In this document: positions 49,327-57,215 of the stretch, one piece after another
How the letters are laid out: each line of letters starts with the position of its first letter
Numbering within the stretch: position 1 is the stretch's first letter
Source: Noviherbaspirillum saxi
GTDB lineage: Bacteria; Pseudomonadota; Gammaproteobacteria; Burkholderiales; Burkholderiaceae_D
Assembly: GCF_003591035.1 (NCBI RefSeq)
Contig: NZ_QYUO01000001.1
Coordinates: forward strand, 2,046,001 to 2,110,000
Direction of reading: 5' to 3'
Length of the DNA: 64,000 nt
Made by a program: the position numbers and the translations under genes
Notes under the pieces: generated by a model
Seen by the model: only the letters and a program-made list of their open reading frames with translations
Databases searched by the model: none
What the model was told of the DNA's origin: nothing

Positions 49327-50640
49327 GTGAGACTTACGGTAGAAATCATCAGTGTGCATGAAGCCAATGTTTCTCTCTGTCGAGATGCAAAAACCTTGCA
49401 CGCCGTTTTATTTTCGGATTCTCAGTTCGCAGAAAAAGGCGGTGTTGTGACATATGCAAAGGGATTTTCTTGCAAGTATAGTGCACGCGATGTAAGCAGT
49501 AATGACGACGGTGTGTGTGTGCTTCACTTATTTACTGCGGATATTCCCGATGAACAAGTGCCAAGCTCACTTGAGGGCTTTTCTGCAATGCTAAAAGCAT
49601 TCCGGACCAATCTCTACACGTTACGTGCCATACGCATAGACACACTTTGGGACGACATCGGTTTTAGATACTGCCAAATGGCATATCCCAAGATTCTCAA
49701 AACAGAGAATCTAATGCGAAAGCTTATTACTCAATTTATGTTACGAAACCTCGGAGCAGCATGGGTTGATTTATCAGCTCCCAAAGAGGTACGAGATGAA
49801 ATTGGAAAGGCGAAACGTACGTCGGGGAATGCAGATCCGTTGCATAACGTCGATTTTTCAAGCCTTGCTGATTACCTTTTGAAGGCATACGCAAGTGAAC
49901 CGACAGAGTCGATTCACAAAATTATTAAGACGATTGACCCGAATAAGCCTGATGAGATAGCAGCTCAACTCGAAAATTTAAAATCTATGATTCCACAGTC
50001 TAATTGGGCGAGATATTTCTCCAAAATTGTGGATTGCGAGGATGGTTTTTTAAGAAAGCAATGGAGTGCTCTTTATGAACTTCGCTGTAAAGTTGCACAT
50101 AACACGTTTTTGGAACGCCGTGAGTATGAAACAGTTGTTGCTTTATGTGACGAACTTGATGGAATTGTAGGAAAAGCAATTGATCGACTTAGTCAGGTAA
50201 ACGTTCCGACAAGCGATGTTGCAGAACTAGAGGAACTTGCAACAAGTGTTTCCGATTCAATCGGTCAGCAAAATTATTTAGATCGCCATGTACATAGCGA
50301 CCGATTAAGGAGCCAACTGAAAAAGCGGTTGCATCTCGAATTACTTGGTCTACAAGGAGAATTAAGAGACCTTGCTGCAGCGCATGACTTAAATCTTAGC
50401 GATCAGGAAAGGCATAGCCTGCGCCATTTAGCGAGAAAAATTCAAATTGCTGGTCTTATGGAAGCGAGAATCAAAAGGGTTATAGAAGAGGCTTCCGATA
50501 TAGCATCGGACGGGAATAATACGATAAATTACTCCTCAGCGTCTTTGAACAATTGGATAGATGCCGTCGCTTCTCTGCGCATGGACATACGTCCTCTCTA
50601 TCCAAAAGAAGAAGCATCGCAACCATCAGCAAATGGCTAA
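49327..50640 (+). CDS. HEPN-domain protein, candidate ribonuclease toxin or defence factor
   Basis: The 437-residue protein is not a recognised named family. Residues 115-150 (KTENLMRKLITQFML then WVDL) resemble the first helices of Swt1/Apea-type HEPN domains, and ELRCKVAHNTFLERREYE contains an R-x4-H motif (Arg253, His258) at the expected HEPN catalytic position. HEPN proteins with this motif are often RNases. The C-terminal ~150 residues are helical. A GTG start follows a weak AGGGA site. Base composition is far more AT-rich than the flanking chromosome (20 G or C in 49681-49740). Confidence 0.7.
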   Translation: MRLTVEIISVHEANVSLCRDAKTLHAVLFSDSQFAEKGGVVTYAKGFSCKYSARDVSSNDDGVCVLHLFTADIPDEQVPSSLEGFSAMLKAFRTNLYTLRAIRIDTLWDDIGFRYCQMAYPKILKTENLMRKLITQFMLRNLGAAWVDLSAPKEVRDEIGKAKRTSGNADPLHNVDFSSLADYLLKAYASEPTESIHKIIKTIDPNKPDEIAAQLENLKSMIPQSNWARYFSKIVDCEDGFLRKQWSALYELRCKVAHNTFLERREYETVVALCDELDGIVGKAIDRLSQVNVPTSDVAELEELATSVSDSIGQQNYLDRHVHSDRLRSQLKKRLHLELLGLQGELRDLAAAHDLNLSDQERHSLRHLARKIQIAGLMEARIKRVIEEASDIASDGNNTINYSSASLNNWIDAVASLRMDIRPLYPKEEASQPSANG

Positions 50641-50684
50641 GCAGACACGGATAACTTAGACTTAGCTCTGCCTTCCTATTGATT

Positions 50685-50915
50685 ATGCACGACCTCTCCG
50701 TAATCAAGAATGCCGTCTATCACGTCCTTGACGATGACAGTGAAGAGCCCGAAGCAATGCGGCAGGCTGCCTTCCGGTCGATCGTCGGACCGCATTTGGC
50801 GCTAGAAATGGTGGAAGCGCTCGAACAGCGCCCGGATGCCGAGCAGGTTGCCGAGTTGAAAAAAATGGGGTCAGATCTTGCAGTTCACCAAAAAAGGCGT
50901 TGTTGCAAGACCTGA
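50685..50915 (+). pseudogene. Truncated gene ending in a REP-like palindrome
   Basis: The first ~55 codons (MHDLSVIKNAVYHVLDDDSE, then IVGPHLALEMVEALEQRPDA) look like a real GC-rich protein start unlike the AT-rich neighbours. After AELKK the frame runs straight into the palindromic element at 50864 and ends within it. The 3' part therefore appears lost to the repeat insertion or a deletion. No family was recognised. Confidence 0.5.
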
Positions 50916-50922
50916 CCCCATT
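50864..50922. repeat. REP-like inverted repeat
   Basis: Arms AATGGGGTCAGATCTTGCA (50864-50882) and TGCAAGACCTGACCCCATT (50904-50922) match in 18 of 19 positions around a 21-base spacer. TGGGGTCAG...CTGACCCCA palindromes are typical of REP elements mobilised by Y1-type (RAYT) transposases in beta- and gammaproteobacteria. No RAYT gene is in the window. Confidence 0.75.
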
Positions 50923-50938
50923 CTTTACCATTCTTTAC
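50919..50938 (+). repeat. Perfect tandem duplication of a 10-base unit
   Basis: CATTCTTTAC occurs twice in direct succession (50919-50928 and 50929-50938), the first copy overlapping the right edge of the REP-like palindrome. Confidence 0.8.
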
Positions 50939-51046
50939 AAAATTTTCGGTCTTGTGAGCGACACGCCATTGAAGGTGCAGCTACGTAGATGAACTCAGCG
51001 TGCTATTCAATTACACTTACGTACCTTCAAAAACAACAAGATTACT

Positions 51047-52330
51047 ATGCCAGTTAACGCATCACAACTGAACGCCGAACTTGCCCACGATCTTCAATCC
51101 GGGCTAGGCCTGACAGTCATTAATGAGTTTGATCACCTTCAGATTGTCGGCATGGCCAGTATCTTGTCGCTTCACATAAAGGGTTTAGGTCAGCTTGAAT
51201 ACGACGTCCTACGACAAGTAGCCTACTATTTCTGGGACATTACGGGCCGCGACCTAAACCAAGTGCTGAATCTGTTAGCCGAGATTGAATACATCGACTT
51301 GATCACAAGTGGAAGCACCATAACGAAAGTTATTCCGAAAATACCCCACTTTGATTCTGTTTATTCGGGCATTGGTGAGTATCTGGCAAATCAACACCTC
51401 AACGAAAAGGAACAACTTACGCTGGCCATCCTAGGTGAGCTGACGAATAAGCCCGAAAAACGGAATGCATTGATTGGCCGGCTTGGTGCTGAAGTTAAAT
51501 TATTCACAGGCTGCGAACGGATAGTTTCTGAAAGCGGACTCGTCCTTTCAAAACGCGCACGCGGCCAAGACATTCTTGTAAGTCCTACATACTTTGCTGA
51601 CAACTTAGATTCTGTTGTGGATCTCGCTGCAGCTGGGGGCGCCAAGCGGATCGAGCGCATTCTCAATTTGGTTGGTCAGTCCCAGGGATGGCCGTTATCG
51701 CTGATTGAGAAGCAAGGTGAAGTTGCAGGCTACAAAATTGACTCGCACGAGTTGAATATTCTGAAGTCACTGGTCGGGGATGGGGTACTCAAGCCACCAA
51801 GCATTAAACGCCCGAGCGCTAACATCGAGCTGTTCATCTTTACTCCTCGGCCCGGCAATATCCGTTTAAATGCTGCAAACCGCAATATTTACGAAAAGGC
51901 AATGGGTTTGGTCGCATCTATTCGAAAAGGCCAATTGCTTGAAGAGAGATATCGAATCAAATACCCAGTAGCGCTCCTTCAAAAGTTGCGCAATTTCAAA
52001 GCTGTCGGAGCGAACAGCGAAGCATTAGTACAGTATCGGAATTTGGTGAATTTGCAAGTTGGCAAGCTTGTTAAAGTAGGTTCAGATCGTTATCAGTTGC
52101 AATTGATTGACACTCCGGAAAATTTACGAGCAGTCGATGAAGCAATAGCCCTGATACAAACTGGGCAAATGAAACATTCTTCCGTTGATGAAGAGGCGCG
52201 CATCGCCCTAACCCAGGATGAAGCCTATGTTCAGTCACTTACATCATCTGCAAACTTTCGCAAGATGAATAAGCTCGAACTGTTAGATGAAGAAAAGAGC
52301 GAGGTTGAGCAACTGTTACTGGACCTCTAA
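51047..52330 (+). CDS. Unrecognised protein encoded with a candidate nuclease
   Basis: The 427-residue protein matches no family known to me. It appears to be mixed alpha/beta with winged-helix-like stretches (LEYDVLRQVAYYFWDITGRD, NLLAEIEYIDLITSGSTITK and LNILKSLVGDGVLKPPS), consistent with DNA binding but unproven. No signal peptide or membrane segment is visible. The stop is followed after one base by the ATG of the nuclease gene, so the two are translationally coupled. Composition is AT-rich compared with the host genes. Confidence 0.75.
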   Translation: MPVNASQLNAELAHDLQSGLGLTVINEFDHLQIVGMASILSLHIKGLGQLEYDVLRQVAYYFWDITGRDLNQVLNLLAEIEYIDLITSGSTITKVIPKIPHFDSVYSGIGEYLANQHLNEKEQLTLAILGELTNKPEKRNALIGRLGAEVKLFTGCERIVSESGLVLSKRARGQDILVSPTYFADNLDSVVDLAAAGGAKRIERILNLVGQSQGWPLSLIEKQGEVAGYKIDSHELNILKSLVGDGVLKPPSIKRPSANIELFIFTPRPGNIRLNAANRNIYEKAMGLVASIRKGQLLEERYRIKYPVALLQKLRNFKAVGANSEALVQYRNLVNLQVGKLVKVGSDRYQLQLIDTPENLRAVDEAIALIQTGQMKHSSVDEEARIALTQDEAYVQSLTSSANFRKMNKLELLDEEKSEVEQLLLDL

Positions 52331-52331
52331 T

Positions 52332-53411
52332 ATGAAAGATATTCATCAAAAGTTGAAGTCTGTCCGTTACTGCGTCGCCTTAGACATTGTCCCGTACATG
52401 GAAGTTTTAGTGCGCTTCACGTCCGAAGTCGGCGATAAACCTGCAGATATTACTGATATTGATGTGCTCGGCATAAAGCCGTGCAGTGAAAGTGCTACGC
52501 AGCGCATCGTCTTTGACTGCAAGACTTTGAGCAAAATGAGCCCCGTCAATCGCGCCCTTTGGGCTAGAGGCCTCATGGCACTAACACAAAGTGACGAAGC
52601 CTTTGTAATTCTGCTCAAAGCCGCGCCAGAAGGACACCGCCTTGCCGGAAATAGCCTGAATGTTAGGCTTTTCACTGAAGAGATGTTCGATGATTTTGCT
52701 CGCTCTGCTGCAAAGGATTACTCAGTGCCAAACTCCTATATGGAGAACTTAGGCGCTTGGGAATGTTTAGCTGAAATACCTTCAAAGTTTCCCGCTCTCG
52801 AACCATTTTTGTCGTATATAAATTCAAGTGCAGTCTTGGAAATCGACGGAAGGCAAGGCTTACGTAGCTTGATGGCGAGATGCAAAAAGATTGAAGGCGA
52901 GTTCGACCCATCCAAAGCGACCCACAGAGCGCTATTCAAACTTACGGTGGTCCAGTTGTGCTTGTATATGAGCGAAATGGTTCGCGACTTTCATAACATT
53001 TTCACACAAAAAATGGAAAGAGCGGAGTTTGAGCGAATTCTTAGGTACTACATTTGGGGAGGTAAAGAGAATTACGAATTGCGGCAGCGCTTGAATGTTG
53101 CGCTCAAAGCGGCCAAAGGTTTGCCGGAGGTAGAACCGTTTGAATTTCCTGCATGGGAAAAATTTGTAGAGCTATTCCGCTCATTTCTTGACGCACCATT
53201 ATTATTAGGAAGCGTCTGCTTGCCATTGAAAGACTTGGCGTTTCGAGAGGTGAGCACGCCGACGGCTGATCTTGATCGGCGGCTCTTGCAACGTCTTGAT
53301 GCAAATGACCGAGTCCGACAATTCATCCTTGCGTCTGCCTCGTACTTAATCGCGGCAACTCGTCTCCCAAGGGATTTCAAAGAGCATCTAATCAAAGATA
53401 TGGGACTTTAG
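52332..53411 (+). CDS. Candidate PD-(D/E)XK nuclease
   Basis: The 359-residue protein has a plausible PD-(D/E)XK core near the N terminus: Glu32, then Asp44 in ADITDIDVLGI, then Asp62-x-Lys64 in RIVFDCKTLSK, with the usual strand-loop-strand spacing. The rest is helical (FKLTVVQLCLYMSEMVRDFH) with no recognised domain. The ATG at 52332 begins one base after the upstream stop; an in-frame start at 52287 lies within the upstream gene and is unlikely. It may be the effector of a two-gene system with the preceding protein. Metal-dependent nuclease activity is an inference from the motif. Confidence 0.65.
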   Translation: MKDIHQKLKSVRYCVALDIVPYMEVLVRFTSEVGDKPADITDIDVLGIKPCSESATQRIVFDCKTLSKMSPVNRALWARGLMALTQSDEAFVILLKAAPEGHRLAGNSLNVRLFTEEMFDDFARSAAKDYSVPNSYMENLGAWECLAEIPSKFPALEPFLSYINSSAVLEIDGRQGLRSLMARCKKIEGEFDPSKATHRALFKLTVVQLCLYMSEMVRDFHNIFTQKMERAEFERILRYYIWGGKENYELRQRLNVALKAAKGLPEVEPFEFPAWEKFVELFRSFLDAPLLLGSVCLPLKDLAFREVSTPTADLDRRLLQRLDANDRVRQFILASASYLIAATRLPRDFKEHLIKDMGL

Positions 53412-53463
53412 TTAACGCCGGCACGGGCTCTATGCGGAGCCTCTTCGCTGGACGACGCACTTA

Positions 53464-53987
53464 ATGCGCAGGTCAATCGCGACACCTCTACTTGTGGCAC
53501 GCGCCCCTGTGTTCGAAGCAGATGTCGCCAATACCTGGCCCCGGCTCTATCTCGAAGTCAAGGATTCGCCCGAACAGACCCGTGTGGCGGCGAAAGACGT
53601 CTATCCATGCGGCCAGCTTGGCGAGCTGGCTCCCGAAGGCACGCCAGTCAATGGCAAAGGCTCGAGCGACATCAACAAGAACAATGGCGAGATTGCCTCC
53701 GGCGACGGATGGCGGCAACGGTAATCTGATGGACGTCGCGGATTGGGCAGGTGCACGTTTGGGGTGCTGCAATTTCCCTGCACCTCAGCCGGCAGCACCG
53801 GCCAACTCCGACCCCGACACGCCGACTGCGCCGGCAAGGTTGGGCGCCGCGGCGGCATCCCCCCCTGGGAGGTGGTGGTGGAGCCTGTGCGATGCGTGCC
53901 GACGGACGATTCGATCCTATGTTGCCCGGATTGCTGCTTGCTGCCATGGCATCGATCGTACGACGTCATCGGAGTGATCAGAAATAA
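53464..53987 (+). pseudogene. Frameshifted exported protein with JDVT-CTERM-like sorting tail
   Basis: Three overlapping plus-strand frames read as one degraded protein. The first (VFEADVANTWPRLYLEVKDS) has strong GC third positions; the next has ATDGGNGNLMDVADW, like the end of a choice-of-anchor U domain, plus a Pro/Ala linker (PAPQPAAPANSDPDTPTAPA). A one-base shift at the C7 run (53859-53865) leads to GGGGGACAMRADGRFDP, the hydrophobic PMLPGLLLAAMASIV and RRHRSDQK, then stop. Gly-rich stretch, invariant Cys, membrane segment and Arg cluster match the JDVT-CTERM sorting pattern. The gene starts unclearly and looks non-functional. Confidence 0.6.
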
Positions 53988-54324
53988 GCCAGCTGGTTGA
54001 AGTAGATTTGCTCAATATGCGTGCATGTTTTAACGAACATGCACGCATCAACGCCATGTCACCAATAATACTATGATGCGCGCCATAACACGTTCCATCC
54101 TGAACGATCTGGGCCTGCACTTCAGCCATTCATTTTTGTTCGATCGTCAGTTCCATTACGCTCTGCTTGCTGCGCCAGTTCTTCTTGGGGCGCTAAGCTC
54201 GATCAATCCTGACTGGGCTCACGGCATCGCGATCTCGCTCGCGCTTGTGGTTTCAATCGTGCTCTGGCGGCCGCTCATCGAAGAGCTGCTGTTTCGCGGC
54301 TTCCTGCAAGGGGAATTGAACAGG

Positions 54325-54332
54325 CGTTTCCA
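54325..54332. repeat. Left copy of 8-bp direct repeat, likely target-site duplication
   Basis: CGTTTCCA at 54325-54332 recurs at 54448-54455 on the other side of the inserted segment. Confidence 0.65.
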
Positions 54333-54447
54333 GAGCTAATGTCAAATCTGGTGTTCACAGCCTCTGAGGCATAGAGTTTTCAGGCGGCGAGTTTCTGTTG
54401 TTCCAGTAGATCGTCATGCACTGGTATTCCATCTTTGAACGGCACGC
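54333..54447. mobile_element. 115-bp insertion disrupting the endopeptidase gene
   Basis: The segment between the two CGTTTCCA copies has no place in the protease reading frame. On the minus strand it encodes a protein-like tail (VPFKDGIPVHDDLLEQQKL, stop at 54380-54382), possibly the end of a transposase, followed by ~45 bases of non-coding end sequence. No clear terminal inverted repeats were seen, so it may be the remnant of a larger, internally deleted element. Eight-bp duplications occur in several IS families. Confidence 0.55.
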
Positions 54448-54455
54448 CGTTTCCA
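54448..54455. repeat. Right copy of 8-bp direct repeat, likely target-site duplication
   Basis: CGTTTCCA at 54448-54455 is identical to the left copy, and joining at it restores the endopeptidase frame. Confidence 0.65.
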
Positions 54456-54824
54456 TGCGCGCGCCTTGACGGGAAAAATCAGCGTTGCAAACTGCATCGC
54501 TACGCTGCTGTTTTGCGCGGTGCATATGATCCATCAAAGCGTCGCACTTGCCGCCGCTGTCATCCTCCCTTTCCTGCTCTTCGACTACCTTCACGAGCGG
54601 CATCAGTCGATATATTCGGCAATCTGCCTTCACGCTGTTTACAACGCCCTTTTTCTTGCGACGAGACGCTGACGCGCATTGCGCTTTCGCCATCAAAAGC
54701 AGCGCACCGAGAAATTCAGTACCATTCCTGTCACGGCCATCTTCATCCCTCCATGCTTCAGCGGAGCATAAGGGTGCATGAATCCAGCGCGTAACCACTA
54801 CAAGCACTATTACAGGCAAATCGA

Positions 54825-56036
54825 ATGCAGGCGAACGAGCAACGCGGTAAGGATAAACAGGATACGCTGGCGGTCGTACTGCCCATTCTTACCGGAATGC
54901 TGGTCACTCTGGTCACCGTCGCCTATGCACGTCTGGCGTTCGGCTTGATTCTTCCCTTCATGCGCGCCGATCTTGGCTTGACTTATCAGCAGGCAGGCAA
55001 TCTGGGCACGATCGTCTCACTGGGTTATCTATTTCTGGTCATGGTGGCAGGCATCATGGCCGCGCGCTGGGGCGGGCGCATCGCGGTGATGCTAGGCCTG
55101 TGCCTGACGACGCTTGGCTTCGTGGTGCTCAGTCTAAGTTCTCAACTGCCGCTGCTGGTATTGGCAATGCTGCTGCTCGGTTGCGGCACGGCGTTTGCCT
55201 ATACGCCGGTCATTTCACTGCTTGCCGGCAGCTTCCCGCGTCGCCGCGGCGCGGTGATCGGCATGACCAATAGCGGCATCGGCGTTGGCATATTAAGCGC
55301 CAGTGCACTAGTGCCTTACCTGATCGAATCCTTCGGCCCCACCGCATGGAGATGGGCGTGGGCAGTCTTTGCGGTGATCAGCGCTGCCGCCTTTGCCGCG
55401 AGTGCGGCCTACCTGCCCCGCGTGCGCATCAGCGCGGCTGCGGCAAAAGCAGCACCGCAGGTGCCGATGTACAGGAACAGTCGTATCAATCTGACCGGCT
55501 TGCTCTACGGCGTAGTCGGGACGACATATATCGCGCAGACGACCTTCATGTATAGCTTTGCGCTGGAATCGGGCATGTCGGCGGTGACGGCGGGACGGAT
55601 GTCTGCCTTGCTCGGCATCCTGTCGATATTCGCCGCGCCGAGCTGGGGTTATATTTCCGACCGTTTCGGCCGTCCGCGCGCCTTGCTGGTGGCCATTGCA
55701 CTCAATACAGTCGGTACCTTCCTGCCAGTGCTGTGGCCCACTGTGCCCGGTTTTACCATGCACTACCTGGTGCTCGGCTGTACGGTGTCAGGCATGTTCA
55801 CATCCATCCTGACCATGGCGGCAGAATCGGTCGAGCCACAGCAAGCGCCGCGCGCAACCAGTTATGTGACCTTGTTTTATGCAATGGGACAATTCGTGGG
55901 GCCTGCGCTTGCAGGATTGTTGATCGAGCATGCGGGTGGATTCAAGACTGCGTTCACGGCAAGTAGCCTGGTACTGGCCCTGGGGTTCGTTCTGGCTTGC
56001 CGGCTCGCGTGGCTGTCGCGCACCCCGCTGCGATAA
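54825..56036 (+). CDS. YbfB/YjiJ family MFS transporter
   Basis: The 403-residue protein has 12 hydrophobic segments and an MFS pattern (MAARWGGRIAVMLGLCLTTL, GYISDRFGRPRALLVAIALN). The opening AYARLAFGLILPFMRADLGL is characteristic of the YbfB/YjiJ subfamily, whose substrates are unknown. It is monocistronic, with no regulator beside it. Confidence 0.88.
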   Translation: MQANEQRGKDKQDTLAVVLPILTGMLVTLVTVAYARLAFGLILPFMRADLGLTYQQAGNLGTIVSLGYLFLVMVAGIMAARWGGRIAVMLGLCLTTLGFVVLSLSSQLPLLVLAMLLLGCGTAFAYTPVISLLAGSFPRRRGAVIGMTNSGIGVGILSASALVPYLIESFGPTAWRWAWAVFAVISAAAFAASAAYLPRVRISAAAAKAAPQVPMYRNSRINLTGLLYGVVGTTYIAQTTFMYSFALESGMSAVTAGRMSALLGILSIFAAPSWGYISDRFGRPRALLVAIALNTVGTFLPVLWPTVPGFTMHYLVLGCTVSGMFTSILTMAAESVEPQQAPRATSYVTLFYAMGQFVGPALAGLLIEHAGGFKTAFTASSLVLALGFVLACRLAWLSRTPLR

Positions 56037-56130
56037 TGTCATGTAGCCATGATTGTGCCAATGCGTCATGTACAATCAGTCGGCCGACGCAAACGGCGCA
56101 TCCCTTTCATCAGCAATCGACCCATAGAGC

Positions 56131-57192
56131 ATGGATAACACCGGCAGCGTACGCCTGAACAATTTCGATTTCCTGCGTATCGTCGCGGCGTTCCTGGTGT
56201 TGATCAGTCATCAATACGCACTCAACGGGTTGCCGGAACCTGCCTTCCTCAACAGCATGAGCCTTGGGACGCTGGGCGTGCTGGTGTTCTTTTCCATCAG
56301 CGGTTTTTTGGTATCGCAGAGCTGGCGTCAGGATCCGCACGCAATCCGGTTTCTCGCCAAAAGGATTTTGCGGATCTGGCCGGGACTAGCTGCGGTAACG
56401 CTGATATCGGCATGTGTGCTGGGGCCGATGGTATCGACGCTGCAGTGGCAAGATTATTTACATCATCCGAACCTGACGGATTTTTTGCGTAACCTGAAAG
56501 TCGTAACGATCCGCTATTTTCTGCCTGGAGTATTTGAAGAAAATGTCTATCCAAGGGCCGTGAACGGTTCGCTGTGGACAATACCGCTTGAAGTGCGCTG
56601 TTATCTGGCGCTGCTTGTCGTGGGATGTATCGGCCTGATGAAGCACCCTCTGCTGGTATTGCTCGGCTTGATAGGGTTTACAACTTATTACTTCGCCGTC
56701 GCGCCGGATCCACTCAATTATCAATACCACTTCGGTTTGTTCTTTTTTGCGGGCGTATGCCTGGACCTGTTCCGCAATCGCTGGATGCAGCGTCCCGCTT
56801 ATCTCTTTCTGGCGCTCGGCGTGCTGGCCGCAGGCTGCTATCTGCTTGGCGCTGGTGGAGCCGCGTTTTTCCTGTTGATCCCGGTTGTGGTCGTTGCCTT
56901 CGGTATCCGTTCCACGGCGGTTGTCAAGCGGGCAGGTCGATTTGGCGATATGTCCTACGGTATTTACATCTATGCCTTCCCGGTCCAGCAAACCATCTTG
57001 TGGATAGTCGGGAAGGACTTTCCCTTTATGCAGGGACTCTTGCTCGCTGCAATCGCGACGACAGTCTGCGCCTATCTGTCCTGGCACCTGATCGAGCGCC
57101 CCGCCCTTGGACTCAAGCGGCGCCTGCCGCGTCGTGCAGCGGGCAAGCCCGTAACGACCGTTGAAAGCAGCGACGCGCGGCCAGTCACTTAA
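56131..57192 (+). CDS. Membrane acyltransferase, acyltransferase-3 family
   Basis: The 353-residue protein has ~10 membrane segments and the acyltransferase-3 N terminus (NNFDFLRIVAAFLVLISHQY, with the catalytic His). GVLVFFSISGFLVSQSWRQD and FGDMSYGIYIYAFPVQQTIL are also typical. Such enzymes O-acetylate sugars of surface polysaccharides or lipids. The acceptor here is unknown; no polysaccharide genes are nearby. Confidence 0.88.
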   Translation: MDNTGSVRLNNFDFLRIVAAFLVLISHQYALNGLPEPAFLNSMSLGTLGVLVFFSISGFLVSQSWRQDPHAIRFLAKRILRIWPGLAAVTLISACVLGPMVSTLQWQDYLHHPNLTDFLRNLKVVTIRYFLPGVFEENVYPRAVNGSLWTIPLEVRCYLALLVVGCIGLMKHPLLVLLGLIGFTTYYFAVAPDPLNYQYHFGLFFFAGVCLDLFRNRWMQRPAYLFLALGVLAAGCYLLGAGGAAFFLLIPVVVVAFGIRSTAVVKRAGRFGDMSYGIYIYAFPVQQTILWIVGKDFPFMQGLLLAAIATTVCAYLSWHLIERPALGLKRRLPRRAAGKPVTTVESSDARPVT

Positions 57193-57215
57193 CGCAAACT
57201 AGCCGGCTTAAAGAT

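Larger units (their letters stand above)
54073..54672 (+). pseudogene. Split CPBP/CAAX-type intramembrane endopeptidase, MrtJ-like
   Basis: The left part (to 54332) has two membrane segments and the catalytic motif RPLIEELLFRGFLQGELN (EExxxR). The right part (from 54448) continues in the same frame with ISVANCIATLLFCAVHMIHQ and SIYSAICLHAVYNALFLATR, the remaining His and Asn motifs. Removing the 115-bp insertion plus one 8-bp repeat copy rejoins NRRF-HARALTGKISVAN and gives a protein of about 158 residues, short like the glutamic-type proteases paired with JDVT-CTERM proteins. A TAA at 54337 stops the current frame. Confidence 0.72.

Noticed and set aside
53488..53772. A minus-strand 94-codon frame over the degraded exported protein
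   Set aside because: The plus-strand frame has the stronger GC third-position pattern, and the plus strand leads into the recognisable sorting tail.
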